From Burkholderiales bacterium (GTDB lineage Bacteria > Pseudomonadota > Gammaproteobacteria > Burkholderiales > Burkholderiaceae_F), in NCBI GenBank assembly GCA_024641225.1, contig JAHEDN010000071.1:1-9425 (forward strand): a DNA stretch of 9,425 bases. Reading direction: 5' to 3'. Both the position numbers and the translations under genes were made by a program. Under the pieces are notes generated by a model. The model ran no database searches. It worked only from the letters and a program-made list of their open reading frames with translations, and had not been told where the DNA came from. Of the stretch, positions 1-7,174 are shown in pieces; position 1 is the stretch's first letter, and each line of letters begins with the position of its first letter.

Positions 1-1585
1 GCAGCGGGCCGTCGAACTTGCCGTCGTAGTTCTTCGGCTCCCAGAGCTGGCCGCCGGTTTCTGCCGGGTCGACCGCGAAAGGGGCGTCGTTGACCAGCGT
101 ACTGGGCGTGAAACCATGCTCAAGGGCCGCCGAGTAAACAAACGGTTTGAAGCTTGAGCCCGGCTGCCTCCATGCCTGCGTGGCATGGTTGAACTTGTTC
201 AGGTTGAAGTCGAAGCCGCCAACCAGCGCCCGCACCGAGCCATCTCGCGAATCGGCCGCGACGAACGCCGCCTCGACCCGCGGCAGTTGCACGATCTCCC
301 AGTAGCCCTTGCCATGACGGGCAACGCGGACGAGTGCACCGGGCGCGATGCGTCGGGCAGGCTGGGCCTTCGGGTCGAGGGAGCGGGCGGCGAAGCGCAG
401 GCCCTCGCCGACGATTTCGATCGGCTCACCGCCCTGCATGACCGCTTTGACCCGCTTTGGCGTCGCTTCGACGACGACGGCCGGAAACAGGTTCGGGCTG
501 TCGATGGCCTCGACGATCGCATCCTCGATACGCTGGTCGCGCTGTCCGGGGTCGGACGGAAGCTCGATGAAGGCCTCCGGTCCGCGGTAGCCGTAGCGGC
601 GATCGTAGCTGAGGACCTGGTTGCGGACCGCTTCGTGTGCCGCCAACTGCTCGCCGCTGACCAGCGTCGTGTAAACGTTCAGGCCGAGCGTGTAGGTTTC
701 CTCGCGGAAGGTTTCGAACAGGGCCTGCCTCACCATTTCGGCCGCGTACTGCGCATGCAAGAGCGAACGGGTCGAGTTCGGCGAGTAGGCAGCCAGAGCC
801 TGGCGCGGCTTGAACGGTTCGGCTACCGCCTCGTCGTGCTCGCTTGGCGAGATGAAACCAAGCTGCAACATGCGCGACAGCACGTACTGCTGCCGCCCCT
901 TGGCGCGACGCGGGTTGACCCACGGGTTGTAGGCGCTGGGTGCGGCCGGCAAGCCAGCAAGCATGGCCGCCTCGGCGACAGTCAGCTCCGAAAGTTTCTT
1001 CCCGAAATAGGTTTGCGCCGCCGCGGAAAAGCCGTAAGCCCGCTGACCGAGGAAGATCTGGTTGACATAAACCTCCAGGATCCGGTCCTTGGTCAGTTCA
1101 GACTCGATCTTGAAGGCCAGCGCAATCTCGTAGAGCTTGCGCAGATAGCTGCGCTCCGAACTGAGGTAGAAGTTGCGCGCGACCTGCATCGTGATCGTGC
1201 TTCCGCCCTGACCACGCCGTCCGGAAGCGAAATTGGCGAACATCGCCCGCACCAGGCCGGTGTAGTCGACGCCACGGTGGCGGTAAAAAGCATCGTCCTC
1301 AGCCGCCAGGATTGCCTGCTGTACGCGTTTCGGTACGTCCTGGATCGGCACGTAGTCGCGACGCTCTTCGCCAAACTCACCGATCAGGATGCCGTCCGCG
1401 GTCCAGACCCGCAGCGGAATGCGCGGCTGGTAGTCGGTGAGCGTGTCGATGGACGGAAGATTCGCATACGCCAGCGCGAAGACAAACGCCGCAAGGAGGG
1501 CAGCAGCGGCCAACCCCCCCGTACCGACAACGACTGCGCCCAAAAGGGCCCGCGCCCAAGGCGGAGCGTTGCGCAAATGCTGCAT
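1..1585 (-). CDS. mrcA: Penicillin-binding protein 1A, bifunctional peptidoglycan synthase (3' end outside window)
   Basis: This is a class A PBP that polymerises lipid II into glycan strands and cross-links the stem peptides from the periplasmic face of the inner membrane. The visible 528 residues start with a short basic N-terminus and one membrane anchor (about residues 13-41). A GT51 domain follows, with AAEDDAFYRHRG (catalytic Glu at residue 96) and GGSTITMQVARN (about 127-138). Next come NQVLSYDRRYGYRGPEAF, a stretch seen in PBP1A rather than PBP1B, and an OB-like inter-domain region. The transpeptidase domain begins near LVGGFDFNLNKFNHATQAWRQ, and its SxxK motif is SSFK (Ser477, bases 146-157). 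The later SxN and KTG motifs lie beyond base 1. The reading frame is intact throughout. The gene is divergent from pilM, as in many proteobacteria. The start is uncertain: no Shine-Dalgarno sequence precedes the ATG at 1585, and an in-frame GTG at 1621 would add 12 residues. The family assignment is firm. Confidence 0.96.
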   Translation of the reverse strand, partial: MQHLRNAPPWARALLGAVVVGTGGLAAAALLAAFVFALAYANLPSIDTLTDYQPRIPLRVWTADGILIGEFGEERRDYVPIQDVPKRVQQAILAAEDDAFYRHRGVDYTGLVRAMFANFASGRRGQGGSTITMQVARNFYLSSERSYLRKLYEIALAFKIESELTKDRILEVYVNQIFLGQRAYGFSAAAQTYFGKKLSELTVAEAAMLAGLPAAPSAYNPWVNPRRAKGRQQYVLSRMLQLGFISPSEHDEAVAEPFKPRQALAAYSPNSTRSLLHAQYAAEMVRQALFETFREETYTLGLNVYTTLVSGEQLAAHEAVRNQVLSYDRRYGYRGPEAFIELPSDPGQRDQRIEDAIVEAIDSPNLFPAVVVEATPKRVKAVMQGGEPIEIVGEGLRFAARSLDPKAQPARRIAPGALVRVARHGKGYWEIVQLPRVEAAFVAADSRDGSVRALVGGFDFNLNKFNHATQAWRQPGSSFKPFVYSAALEHGFTPSTLVNDAPFAVDPAETGGQLWEPKNYDGKFDGPL

Positions 1586-1770
1586 CAGCGCGGCTTGAGA
1601 TTCTAAAGACCGGTTGGACACCAGAGAGGCAGTCGAAACAGTTCGATTGGCGGGCGTGCCAGAGACGCCGAATCCACGATCCTTCCACCGGACGACGCAG
1701 CGCGGAGGGCGAAGTTTAAGGCCTGCGCCCGCCGCTCATTACCCGGGTTCCAGGCGACTCAGTCCTCCCC

Positions 1771-1782
1771 CGGCCTAGGCCG
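1771..1782. repeat. 12-base perfect palindrome
   Basis: CGGCCTAGGCCG is a perfect palindrome in the mrcA-pilM divergent region. It is overlapped at its right end by the gapped inverted repeat CGATG-GG-CATCG (1781-1792). It could be an operator for either promoter, but GC-rich palindromes of this size also arise by chance. Confidence 0.4.
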
Positions 1783-1830
1783 ATGGGCATCGTCCATGTC
1801 GCCGACGCTTTGATCGTCCGTACGTAGGGC

Positions 1831-1860
1831 TTGTGAATGTCTGAGTCTTGTTGATAGCAT
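1831..1860 (+). promoter_or_regulatory. Candidate sigma-70 promoter for the pil operon
   Basis: TTGTGA (1831-1836) is followed after 18 bases by TAGCAT (1855-1860). The bases TG lie one position upstream of the -10 element, giving an extended -10 (TGATAGCAT). It sits in the AT-richest part of the intergenic region and would leave a leader of about 165 bases before pilM. The match is modest, and a second TAGCAT 12 bases downstream is a competing -10 with a poorer -35. This is an inference from pattern only. Confidence 0.3.
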
Positions 1861-1920
1861 TTCAAGTAGCATCCAACAAACTCGCGGTAAGCACTCGAAA
1901 ATTAAGGGAAAATCTCGCCG

Positions 1921-1945
1921 AGGCTTGAGCCTGCTAGAGGCCTCT
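1921..1945. repeat. Paired short inverted repeats in the pilM leader
   Basis: AGGCT-TG-AGCCT (1921-1932) is followed three bases later by the perfect palindrome AGAGGCCTCT (1936-1945). Both lie downstream of the candidate promoter, so they would be in the 5' leader of the pil mRNA. They could form small hairpins or a protein site. Neither is followed by a T-run, so they are not an intrinsic terminator. Confidence 0.4.
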
Positions 1946-2020
1946 GTCGGGTGGTTTCCTTCTTGGCCAGGTTTCGTCCTTCGTCCCTAGGGCTTGGCTG
2001 TCGAGACGAACTGCGCGCCC

Positions 2021-2025
2021 GGGAG
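2021..2025 (+). promoter_or_regulatory. Ribosome binding site that fixes the pilM start at TTG 2033
   Basis: GGGAG lies 7 bases before TTG at 2033, which is ideal spacing. The alternative upstream TTG at 1994 is preceded only by a poor CTAGGGC and would add 13 residues (MAVETNCAPGSVT) that PilM proteins do not normally have. The shorter protein begins close to the conserved actin-like fold, as in its homologues. Confidence 0.7.
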
Positions 2026-2032
2026 CGTCACC

Positions 2033-3112
2033 TTGGCATTTGATTTGCCCCTGTTAACGAGCAAGACGCCACCGCTGGTCGGACTGGACATCGGCTCGTC
2101 GAGCGTGAAGCTCGTCGAATTGTCGCAGCCAACACCGGGGGCGATCCGCCTCGAGCGTTACGCAATCGAGCCGCTGCCGCGCGGTGCGGTCGTTGATGGC
2201 AATTTCGACAAGATCGATGTCGTTGCCGAGGCCGTGAAGCGCGCGTGGCGACGCTCAGGCACGCGGGTCAAGCATGTGGCGATGGCGCTGCCATCGTCGG
2301 CGGTCATCACCAAGCGTATCGCCCTGCCTGCAAACCTCCGCGAGGACGAGATGGAGATGCAGGTCGAGAGCGAGGCGAATCAGTACATCCCCTTTGCACT
2401 CGATGAAGTGAGCCTTGACTTCCAGGTGCTGGGACCGATCCCGAACGCGCCGGACGATGTCGAAGTGCTGATCGCGGCCTCGCGCAAGGAAAAGGTCGAG
2501 GACCGGATGGCGGTCGCGCAGATGGCCGGGCTCAAGCCGGCAGTGATCGACGTCGAGTCCTATGCCATGAGGGGCGCCCTCGAGCGCCTGATCGAGCAGT
2601 TGCCAAACCGTGGCGAAGGGCTGGTGATCGCCGCCTTCTATCTTGGCGCCAACGCCACTGTTGCCACCGTGATGCACGACGGCGAGGCGATCTACGAACG
2701 CGACCAACCCTTCGGTGGCCAGCAACTGACGAGCGATATCGCCCGCGCCTACGGCATTTCGGTCGACGACGCTGAGCAGAAGAAACGCACGGGCGACCTC
2801 CCGGCGAGTTACGAATCGGATGTCCTGCGGCCGTTCGTCGAGACTGCGGTGACGGAGATCACTCGGGCGCTGCAGTTCTTCTTCACCTCGACGCCGTATA
2901 CCCGCATCGACCAGATCATGCTGGCCGGCGGCTCAGCGATCCTGGCGGGTCTGGCCGACGAATTGATGGAGCGGTCGCAAGTGCCCACTTCGGTGGTATC
3001 GCCGTTCAAGGGCATGGAAATCGCCGGTGGCGTGCGCGAGAAGCAGCTGCGGCTGGATGCGCCATCACTGTTGACGCCCTGCGGTTTGGCCATGCGGAGG
3101 TTCGACTCGTGA
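2033..3112 (+). CDS. pilM: Type IV pilus inner-membrane platform protein PilM (actin-like ATPase)
   Basis: PilM is a cytoplasmic FtsA/actin-like protein that binds nucleotide and the N-terminal tail of PilN, coupling the cytosolic face to the PilNOP alignment complex. With the TTG start at 2033 the protein has 359 residues, the usual family length. Visible motifs are the phosphate-1 strand-loop GLDIGSSSVKLVELS (17-31), the conserved ESEANQYIPFALDEVSLDFQ block, the phosphate-2 region AAFYLGANATVATV, FGGQQLT, LQFFFTSTPY, and the adenosine loop MLAGGSA (296-302). The protein ends with CGLAMRRFDS, the typical PilM terminus. Oddity: the phosphate-2 Asp (VDIGA in homologues I can recall) is Tyr203 here (codon TAT, 2639-2641). 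It is the first gene of the pil operon, and its stop overlaps the pilN start (GTGA). The family call is very secure. Confidence 0.96.
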   Translation: MAFDLPLLTSKTPPLVGLDIGSSSVKLVELSQPTPGAIRLERYAIEPLPRGAVVDGNFDKIDVVAEAVKRAWRRSGTRVKHVAMALPSSAVITKRIALPANLREDEMEMQVESEANQYIPFALDEVSLDFQVLGPIPNAPDDVEVLIAASRKEKVEDRMAVAQMAGLKPAVIDVESYAMRGALERLIEQLPNRGEGLVIAAFYLGANATVATVMHDGEAIYERDQPFGGQQLTSDIARAYGISVDDAEQKKRTGDLPASYESDVLRPFVETAVTEITRALQFFFTSTPYTRIDQIMLAGGSAILAGLADELMERSQVPTSVVSPFKGMEIAGGVREKQLRLDAPSLLTPCGLAMRRFDS

Positions 3113-3723
3113 GCGTGTCGAGGATCCGCGTCAATCTGCTGCCACACCGCGCTGAGCGGCGTGAGCGGCAGAAGAGGGCCTTCTTCTTCTTTACGGCGGT
3201 CAGCCTGCTCGTGGGTGCAGGGCTGGTGGTAACCGTCTGGAGCGTGTTGCAGGGACAGATCACGAGCCAGCGGGAACGCAATGACTTCATCACCGCCGAG
3301 AACCGCAAGCTCGACCTCCAGATCAGGGAAATTGCCACGCTGCGTCAGGAAATCGAGGCGCTGCGGGCACGGCAACGCGCTGTCGAGGACTTGCAGGCGG
3401 ATCGCAACCAACCCGTATACCTGATGGACGAACTGACGCGGCAGGTACCGGAGGGCATCTATCTGAGGGCGGTAAAGCAGGATGGAAGGAAGGTCAACGT
3501 TGCCGGTTGGGCTGCTTCAAACGAGCGCGTGTCCGAGTTCCTCCGCAATCTGCAGGCCAATTCGAAATTCCTGGAGCGCCCCGAGCTCGTCGAGATCCGC
3601 CTTTCAACACAGCAGCCGCCCGGCGTGCAGCGCAGGCTGTTCGATTTCTCGCTGAACTTCGCGATGAAGCCAACGCCCGAGCGCGCCCAGCTGCAGCAGG
3701 CGCAGACGCCTGCGAAAAAGTAA
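3109..3723 (+). CDS. pilN: Type IV pilus inner-membrane assembly protein PilN
   Basis: PilN is a bitopic inner-membrane protein. Its short cytoplasmic tail docks into PilM, and its periplasmic part pairs with PilO. The 204-residue product shows the PilM-binding signature RVNLLPHR (7-14), a basic stretch, one membrane segment (about 24-47, with the FFFF run), and a coiled-coil region (about 50-100, heavy in E/R/Q/L). A C-terminal ferredoxin-like domain follows, including VPEGIYLRAVKQDGRKVNVAG, which is typical of the family. The tail is Gln/Pro/Lys-rich. The GTG start at 3109 overlaps the pilM stop by 4 bases and has GGAGG (3096-3100) 8 bases upstream. Another GTG at 3115 is less well placed. 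Translational coupling with pilM is likely. Confidence 0.95.
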   Translation: MSVSRIRVNLLPHRAERRERQKRAFFFFTAVSLLVGAGLVVTVWSVLQGQITSQRERNDFITAENRKLDLQIREIATLRQEIEALRARQRAVEDLQADRNQPVYLMDELTRQVPEGIYLRAVKQDGRKVNVAGWAASNERVSEFLRNLQANSKFLERPELVEIRLSTQQPPGVQRRLFDFSLNFAMKPTPERAQLQQAQTPAKK

Positions 3724-3751
3724 CGCGGGCCTACAGAGCGAGACGACGCGC

Positions 3752-4393
3752 ATGGCAATCGACACCCGGCAGCTGCTGTCCCAGTTTCAGGGGCTGAGTT
3801 TCGAAAACATCGGCACTTGGCCGCTGCTGCCGAAATCGGCCGTCTGGATCGCGGTAGTCGTCGTCTGCGCGGTCGCCGGCAAGTTCTTGCTTTGGGATCC
3901 GCAGTCCCAGGAGCTGGAAAGGCTGCGCGCCGAGGAGCAGACGCTCAAAGAGCAGTACCGCGCCAAGCTGCAACAGGCGATCAACCTCGACGAACTGCGA
4001 CGCCAGAAAGAACTCGTCAGCCAGTACGTGCTGACACTGGAGAAGCAGCTGCCGAGCAAGGCAGAGATGGATCAGCTTCTGTCGGACATCAATCAGTCGG
4101 GGATCGGCCGTGGCCTGCAGTTCGAGCTCTTCCGGCCGGGGCAGACGATTCTCAAGGACTACTACGCGGAACTTCCGATCTCGGTGCGCGTTTCCGGCCG
4201 GTACCACGACCTGGGCGCGTTCGCGGGCGATATCGCCAACCTGCCGCGCATCGTGACGCTGAACAATGTGAACCTGACCGCGCTGCGCGACGGCGTACTC
4301 GCGCTGGATGCCACTGCCAAGACCTATCGCTATCTCGACGACGAGGAACTTGCCTCGCAGCGCACGGACCGCAAGACGGCCGGCAAGAAGTGA
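3752..4393 (+). CDS. pilO: Type IV pilus inner-membrane assembly protein PilO
   Basis: PilO is the structural partner of PilN in the periplasmic alignment complex that bridges the motor platform and the PilP-PilQ outer-membrane pore. The 213-residue protein has a cytoplasmic N-terminus of about 28 residues and one membrane segment (about 29-47, VWIAVVVVCAVAGKFLLW). A coiled coil follows (about 50-95, LERLRAEEQTLKEQYRAKLQ). The C-terminal pilus-assembly domain carries the recognisable MDQLLSDINQSGIGRGLQFELF and ISVRVSGRYHDLGAFAGDIA blocks. It starts at ATG 3752, 28 bases after pilN, and only a weak purine-rich stretch precedes it, so it may depend on translation from pilN. The stop lies 4 bases before pilP. 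Nothing in the sequence departs from the family. Confidence 0.95.
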   Translation: MAIDTRQLLSQFQGLSFENIGTWPLLPKSAVWIAVVVVCAVAGKFLLWDPQSQELERLRAEEQTLKEQYRAKLQQAINLDELRRQKELVSQYVLTLEKQLPSKAEMDQLLSDINQSGIGRGLQFELFRPGQTILKDYYAELPISVRVSGRYHDLGAFAGDIANLPRIVTLNNVNLTALRDGVLALDATAKTYRYLDDEELASQRTDRKTAGKK

Positions 4394-4397
4394 CGCG

Positions 4398-4958
4398 ATG
4401 CTGATGAAGATCACTCGAATACTGCTGCCGCTGCTGTCGATTGCGTTGACCGCCGGCTGCGCGCCGTCGAACGAAGCCGAACTGCGCCAGTGGATGACCG
4501 AGATTAGGCAGCAGGTACGACCGGTCGTTCAGGACGTGCCGGCGCCGAAGGATTTCGCCCCCTATAGCTACGAAAACCGCAACGTGATTGATCCCTTCGA
4601 TGTGCAGAAGGTGATGACCGCCGTCTCTCGCCAGCAGCAGGTGCGAGCCACTGCAAGCTCGGTCCGGCCTGACCTTGAACGCCGGCGCGAAGTGCTGGAG
4701 GGTTTCCCGCTCGATCAGATCAAGATGGTCGGCACCATGCGCCAGAGCAACGTGAACGTGGCGCTTTTGCAGAGCGGCGGCGCTACGCACATGGTGCGGC
4801 TTGGCAACTACGTCGGGCAGAACTTCGGTCTGATTACGCGCATCTCCGAAACGGAGGTGCAGATCAAGGAAATCGTTCAGGACGCTGCGGGCGAATGGGT
4901 CGAACGTCCCACCAAGCTGGAGCTGCAGGAAGCGGCGCGAACAGGGGGCAAGCAATGA
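4398..4958 (+). CDS. pilP: Type IV pilus assembly lipoprotein PilP
   Basis: PilP is an inner-membrane-associated lipoprotein that binds the PilN/PilO heterodimer and the N0 region of PilQ. The 186-residue product has a lipoprotein signal, MLMKITRILLPLLSIALTAG, with Cys21 as the lipidation site (lipobox LTAGC; codon 4458-4460). An extended linker follows that includes NVIDPFDVQK, with a C-terminal beta-sandwich bearing the family blocks LEGFPLDQIKMVGTM (100-114) and GNYVGQNFGLITRIS (136-150). The ATG at 4398 is chosen because it puts the signal peptide at the N-terminus. An upstream ATG at 4308 would add 30 residues overlapping pilO and bury the signal, and ATG 4404 is a possible minor alternative. 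The stop overlaps the pilQ start (ATGA), indicating translational coupling. Confidence 0.95.
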   Translation: MLMKITRILLPLLSIALTAGCAPSNEAELRQWMTEIRQQVRPVVQDVPAPKDFAPYSYENRNVIDPFDVQKVMTAVSRQQQVRATASSVRPDLERRREVLEGFPLDQIKMVGTMRQSNVNVALLQSGGATHMVRLGNYVGQNFGLITRISETEVQIKEIVQDAAGEWVERPTKLELQEAARTGGKQ

Positions 4959-7132
4959 AGATGGTGGTCAACGTACTTCTTGCTGCGGCATTGATTGCCG
5001 CGGCGTTGGTGCCAGCCCTCGGCCCTGTTCCGGCGTGGGCGCAGGCCGCCGCGGCGAGCAACAGTGTCGAGCGGGTCGAGGCTGTGCAGACCGCCGATGG
5101 CGTGCTGCTGACGATCCAGCTGCGGTCACCTCTGAAGGACACGCCGCCCAGTTTCTCGGTCGCCAACCCGGCCCGCATCGCCATTGATCTTGCCCACACC
5201 GAGAACAACGTCGGACGGAACGCGGTGGAGTTCAATCAGGGTGATCTGCGCTCGGTCAACATCGTCCAGGCGCAGGAGCGCACGCGTCTGGTGCTCAATC
5301 TGCGCCGCTCCCTGAATCACTCGATCACGGTCAGTGGCAATACGGTCCAGGTCGCGCTGGGTGGGCTCGTGGAAGCCACCACCTTCCGGGCTGCCGATGC
5401 GACGCCGGCGACGCCAGCCGGGGCTCCGGCGGCTGCGCCGAGCGGGCAGCGCGCGCTGCGTTCCGTGGACTTCCGGCGCGGCGCCGAAGGTGAAGGGCGG
5501 GTCCTGGTCGACCTGTCCGACCCGAATACCAGCGTGGATATCCGCGAACAGGGCAATCGGGTGATCGTCGACTTCCTCGGCGCCAGCGTGCCGGAGTCGC
5601 TGCGCCGGCGACTGGACGTCACCGACTTCGGAACGCCGATCGCGATGGTCAACACCACCCAGCAGGGCGACAACGTGCGCATGGTGATCGAGCCGCGCGG
5701 CGCATGGGAATACAACGCGTACCAGAGCGACACGCGCTTTGTTGTCGAGGTCAAGCCGATCAAGGAGGACCCGACGCGGCTGATCCAGGGCACGCGACCC
5801 GGCTACCAGGGCGAGCGACTGTCGCTGAACTTCCAGAACGTCGATGTGCGGGCGTTGTTGCAGGTGATCGCCGATTTCACGGACCTCAACATCATCACCA
5901 GCGACTCGGTCGCCGGCTCGATCACGCTGCGGTTGAAAGATGTGCCCTGGGATCAGGCGCTCGACATCATCCTGCAGAGCAAGGGCCTGGACATGCGCAA
6001 GAACGGCAACGTTGTCATCGTTGCCCCCCGCGATGAACTGGCCGCGAAGGAAAAACTCGATCTCGAGGCACGCAGCCAGATCGCCGACCTGGCGCCAATG
6101 CGCGCCGAGGCTTTCGTCGTCAACTACCAGAAGGCCGACGACGTGCGCAAGCTGTTGATCGACGGCCAGCAGCGCATGCTCTCGAAGCGGGGCACGGTGG
6201 TGGTCGATCCGCGCACCAATCAGCTTTTCGTGCGCGACACCGCCCCGCACCTCGAGGAAGTGCGTCGATTGCTGCAGCGTATCGACGTGCCGGTCCCACA
6301 GGTGCTGATCGAGGCGCGGATCGTCGAAGCCGACGATACGTTCAGCCGCAACCTCGGCGTGCGGCTCGGTGGTTCCAGCGGTTACCCGCGCCAGGTCGGT
6401 GGCTCCGGTGCATATGCCACGGGCGGGGGCCTCGGCGTCACGTCGTCGACCGGGCCGGGCGGCACCGTGATCACCAGCACCGCCGCGCCGGGCGGAGTGG
6501 GCACAATTGATTCGTCGAGCATTATTAGCAATTCCAACTTCGTGAACCTTCCGGCCGCGGCGATCGGCGGCTTCGGCGCCGCGGGCGCGGCGCTGACGCT
6601 GTTCAACGCATCGTTGTCCCGGTTCCTGTCGCTCGAGGTGTCAGCGCTCGAGGCCGACGGCCGCGGCAAGATCATTTCCAGCCCGCGGGTGATCACTGCC
6701 GACAAGGTCAAGGCGGTCATCGAGCAGGGCACGGAGATTCCGTACCAGGAGGGCACGACGGCGGGCAATACCAGCGTCCAGTTCAAGAAGGCGACGCTGC
6801 GCCTAGAGGTCACGCCGCAGATCACGCCGGAGGGCGCGATCTTTCTCGATGTCAAGGTCAACAAGGACAGCCGCGGCCAGGAAACGCTTTCAGGCCCGGC
6901 GATCGACACCAAGAACGTGCAGACGCAGGTGCTGGTCGACAACGGCGGCACCGTCGTGCTCGGCGGCATCTTCGAGCAGCAGGAGCGCAACACGGTCACC
7001 AAGGTGCCGTTCCTCGGCGACATCCCCTACCTCGGCTACCTGTTCAAGAACCGCACCACGATCAGCGATCGCAAGGAACTGCTGATCTTCATCACGCCGC
7101 GGGTCGTGACGAGTCAGTTGCAGGGACGCTGA
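4955..7132 (+). CDS. pilQ: Type IV pilus secretin PilQ
   Basis: PilQ forms the multimeric outer-membrane channel through which the pilus is extruded and retracted. The 725-residue precursor has a Sec signal peptide (cleavage likely after A28, in AWA-QA). Two AMIN domains that bind peptidoglycan follow (about 38-136 and 167-268), then N0/STN (about 287-357), N1 (about 385-445) and the secretin domain (about 449-716). The secretin domain has EVSALEADGRGKIISSPRV and the signature VPFLGDIPYLGYLFKN (684-699), then LLIFITPRVV at the end. A Gly/Ser/Thr-rich low-complexity segment (about 472-530) interrupts the early secretin domain. The start is ATG 4955, with GGGGG (4944-4948) 6 bases upstream and a 4-base overlap with pilP. 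An ATG at 4895 would bury the signal peptide and was rejected. There is no lipobox, so outer-membrane insertion probably relies on a pilotin encoded elsewhere. Confidence 0.97.
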   Translation: MKMVVNVLLAAALIAAALVPALGPVPAWAQAAAASNSVERVEAVQTADGVLLTIQLRSPLKDTPPSFSVANPARIAIDLAHTENNVGRNAVEFNQGDLRSVNIVQAQERTRLVLNLRRSLNHSITVSGNTVQVALGGLVEATTFRAADATPATPAGAPAAAPSGQRALRSVDFRRGAEGEGRVLVDLSDPNTSVDIREQGNRVIVDFLGASVPESLRRRLDVTDFGTPIAMVNTTQQGDNVRMVIEPRGAWEYNAYQSDTRFVVEVKPIKEDPTRLIQGTRPGYQGERLSLNFQNVDVRALLQVIADFTDLNIITSDSVAGSITLRLKDVPWDQALDIILQSKGLDMRKNGNVVIVAPRDELAAKEKLDLEARSQIADLAPMRAEAFVVNYQKADDVRKLLIDGQQRMLSKRGTVVVDPRTNQLFVRDTAPHLEEVRRLLQRIDVPVPQVLIEARIVEADDTFSRNLGVRLGGSSGYPRQVGGSGAYATGGGLGVTSSTGPGGTVITSTAAPGGVGTIDSSSIISNSNFVNLPAAAIGGFGAAGAALTLFNASLSRFLSLEVSALEADGRGKIISSPRVITADKVKAVIEQGTEIPYQEGTTAGNTSVQFKKATLRLEVTPQITPEGAIFLDVKVNKDSRGQETLSGPAIDTKNVQTQVLVDNGGTVVLGGIFEQQERNTVTKVPFLGDIPYLGYLFKNRTTISDRKELLIFITPRVVTSQLQGR

Positions 7133-7174
7133 CCGTCACCGGCCCGAATGCCAGCTACCCAAGTGAGAACGGAA
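7133..7174 (+). other. Short gap between pilQ and the Ig-like lipoprotein gene, no terminator seen
   Basis: These 42 bases contain no stem-loop followed by a T-run and no recognisable -35/-10 pair. The only translation signal is the weak purine run GTGAGAACGGAA before ATG 7175. Read-through from the pil operon is therefore the simplest expectation, although Rho-dependent termination or an undetected promoter cannot be excluded. Confidence 0.55.

Larger units (their letters stand above)
1586..2032. promoter_or_regulatory. Divergent mrcA-pilM intergenic region
   Basis: About 450 bases separate the two divergent starts. I see no credible gene here; a 103-residue minus-strand frame at 1377-1688 is out of frame with mrcA and does not resemble a protein. 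The region must contain the promoters for mrcA (leftward) and the pil operon (rightward). Bases about 1830-1915 are clearly more AT-rich than the surroundings and are the best place for a core promoter. The region also has perfect palindromes at 1771-1782 and 1936-1945, a gapped inverted repeat at 1921-1932, a tandem 7-base duplication (TTCGTCC twice, 1973-1986) and a repeated TAGCAT (1855-1860 and 1867-1872). No sigma-54 type GG-N10-GC promoter was found. Confidence 0.75.

Noticed and set aside
185..1606. A 473-residue open frame on the plus strand
   Set aside because: It is antisense to the clearly conserved PBP1A frame. Its composition (D/R/L/V-rich, no motifs) is that of the complement of a GC-rich gene, and nothing in it resembles a protein family.
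1586..2032. Sigma-54 promoter upstream of pilM
   Set aside because: I looked for TGGC-N8-TTGC type spacing. Near matches such as TTGGCCAGG (1964-1972) lack the second element.
4308..4397. N-terminal extension of PilP from ATG 4308
   Set aside because: It overlaps pilO, lacks family similarity and would bury the lipoprotein signal peptide that begins at ATG 4398.
4895..4954. N-terminal extension of PilQ from ATG 4895
   Set aside because: It overlaps the conserved end of pilP and would bury the Sec signal peptide. ATG 4955 has a good ribosome binding site and the usual ATGA overlap.
5126..6250. A 374-residue open frame on the minus strand inside pilQ
   Set aside because: It is the antisense shadow of a strongly conserved secretin gene, with no motifs or translation signals of its own.
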